This document shows positions 63,786 through 64,000 of a stretch of DNA of 64,000 nt, piece after piece. The notes below the pieces were generated by a model, which was given only the letters and a program-made list of their open reading frames with translations, had not been told where the DNA came from and did no database searches. Position numbers and translations under genes: made by a program. This DNA is from Hymenobacter profundi (GTDB lineage Bacteria; Bacteroidota; Bacteroidia; Cytophagales; Hymenobacteraceae). The stretch lies in assembly GCF_019334315.1 (NCBI RefSeq), contig NZ_JAHWGL010000001.1:62001-126000 (forward strand), written 5' to 3'. Position 1 is the stretch's first letter. The number at the start of each line of letters is the position of its first letter.

Positions 63786-64000
63786 CTACGCCAGTTTGCC
63801 TTTTCCAAGGCAAGCGGCGTCGTGTAGTTCAATCACTTGTGCGGCGTCTGGGCACACCTGGCCGCTTCCATATTCACCTACCCACTCACACACGGAGTAA
63901 ACAGCGCTGCGGTCTGCGTACTCCTGTTCCCATTCTCGTTGCTCTTGCTGCTGCGCGGGCGTGTCGTAGGGGAACACCAACCGGGGACGCTGCCACCCCA
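63786..64000 (-). CDS. C-terminal part of unknown-function protein (mirror copy, cut by window)
   Basis: Mirror of 3193-3407. About 71 residues are visible, ending DAACLGKGKLA; the 5' part lies outside the window. Confidence 0.65.
   Translation of the reverse strand, partial: GWQRPRLVFPYDTPAQQQEQREWEQEYADRSAVYSVCEWVGEYGSGQVCPDAAQVIELHDAACLGKGKLA

Larger units (their letters stand above)
33620..64000. repeat. right arm of giant inverted repeat (at least 30.4 kb)
   Basis: This is the reverse complement of 3193-33573. It continues beyond the window end. Known differences from the left arm are 33631 and the cluster 41098, 41100, 41101, 41105 and 41125. Confidence 0.97.

Noticed and set aside
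1-64000. CRISPR arrays, prophage, transposases, tRNA and rRNA genes
   Set aside because: No regularly spaced direct repeats, no recognisable integrase, transposase or phage structural protein, and no cloverleaf or rRNA sequence was seen in the gaps.

Overview
The window looks like chromosomal DNA of a GC-rich Bacteroidota bacterium, most likely Hymenobacter or a close relative. The evidence is outer-membrane beta-barrel receptors of the Bacteroidota type, a LytS/LytTR-type two-component pair, a DUF4199-like protein, a poxvirus-like topoisomerase IB, Tat-exported Gfo/Idh/MocA proteins, and dispersed TGTCATCCTGAG-type repeats. The genus is an inference; no rRNA or tRNA gene is present to confirm it. 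The dominant feature is structural. From base 3193 to base 64000 the sequence is one giant inverted repeat. Every gene at position x on one strand recurs at position 67193-x on the other strand. The arms are at least 30,381 bp each (3193-33573 and 33620-64000), and the right arm runs off the window. They are separated by a 46-bp asymmetric core at 33574-33619, which is the loop of an ordinary dispersed hairpin repeat. Paired gene coordinates sum to 67193 throughout and paired proteins are identical. The only differences found are one mismatch in the central stem and five substitutions clustered in the core of a second copy of the same repeat (26068-26095 versus 41098-41125). This is either a very recent fold-back duplication primed by the hairpin, or, more likely, an assembly or amplification chimera. 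Layout: 1-3192 lies outside the visible palindrome except by its far arm and holds an NmrA-like oxidoreductase fragment, an AraC-type regulator and two proteins of unknown function. The left arm then carries mnmE, a DtxR-family regulator, fabH, a glycosyltransferase, an M28 peptidase, dapD, msrA, a 3-hydroxyacyl-CoA dehydrogenase, a 51-residue membrane peptide, a beta-barrel protein, an ABC-F ATPase, a DUF4199-like protein, a small exported protein, a lipoprotein, an L,D-transpeptidase-like protein, a 64-residue membrane protein, an M48 protease with a lipid-kinase-family gene, a metallophosphoesterase, a Lon-substrate-domain protein, mtgA, a Gfo/Idh/MocA oxidoreductase, a SnoaL-like lipoprotein, an App1-type phosphatase, a LytS/LytTR pair divergent from a TonB-dependent-type receptor, and topoisomerase IB at the turn-around. 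The right arm repeats all of this in reverse. The genes are mainly housekeeping: tRNA modification, fatty acid, lysine/peptidoglycan and envelope functions, with short operons and many convergent pairs closed by long perfect hairpins. I found no prophage, CRISPR array, transposase or defence island.
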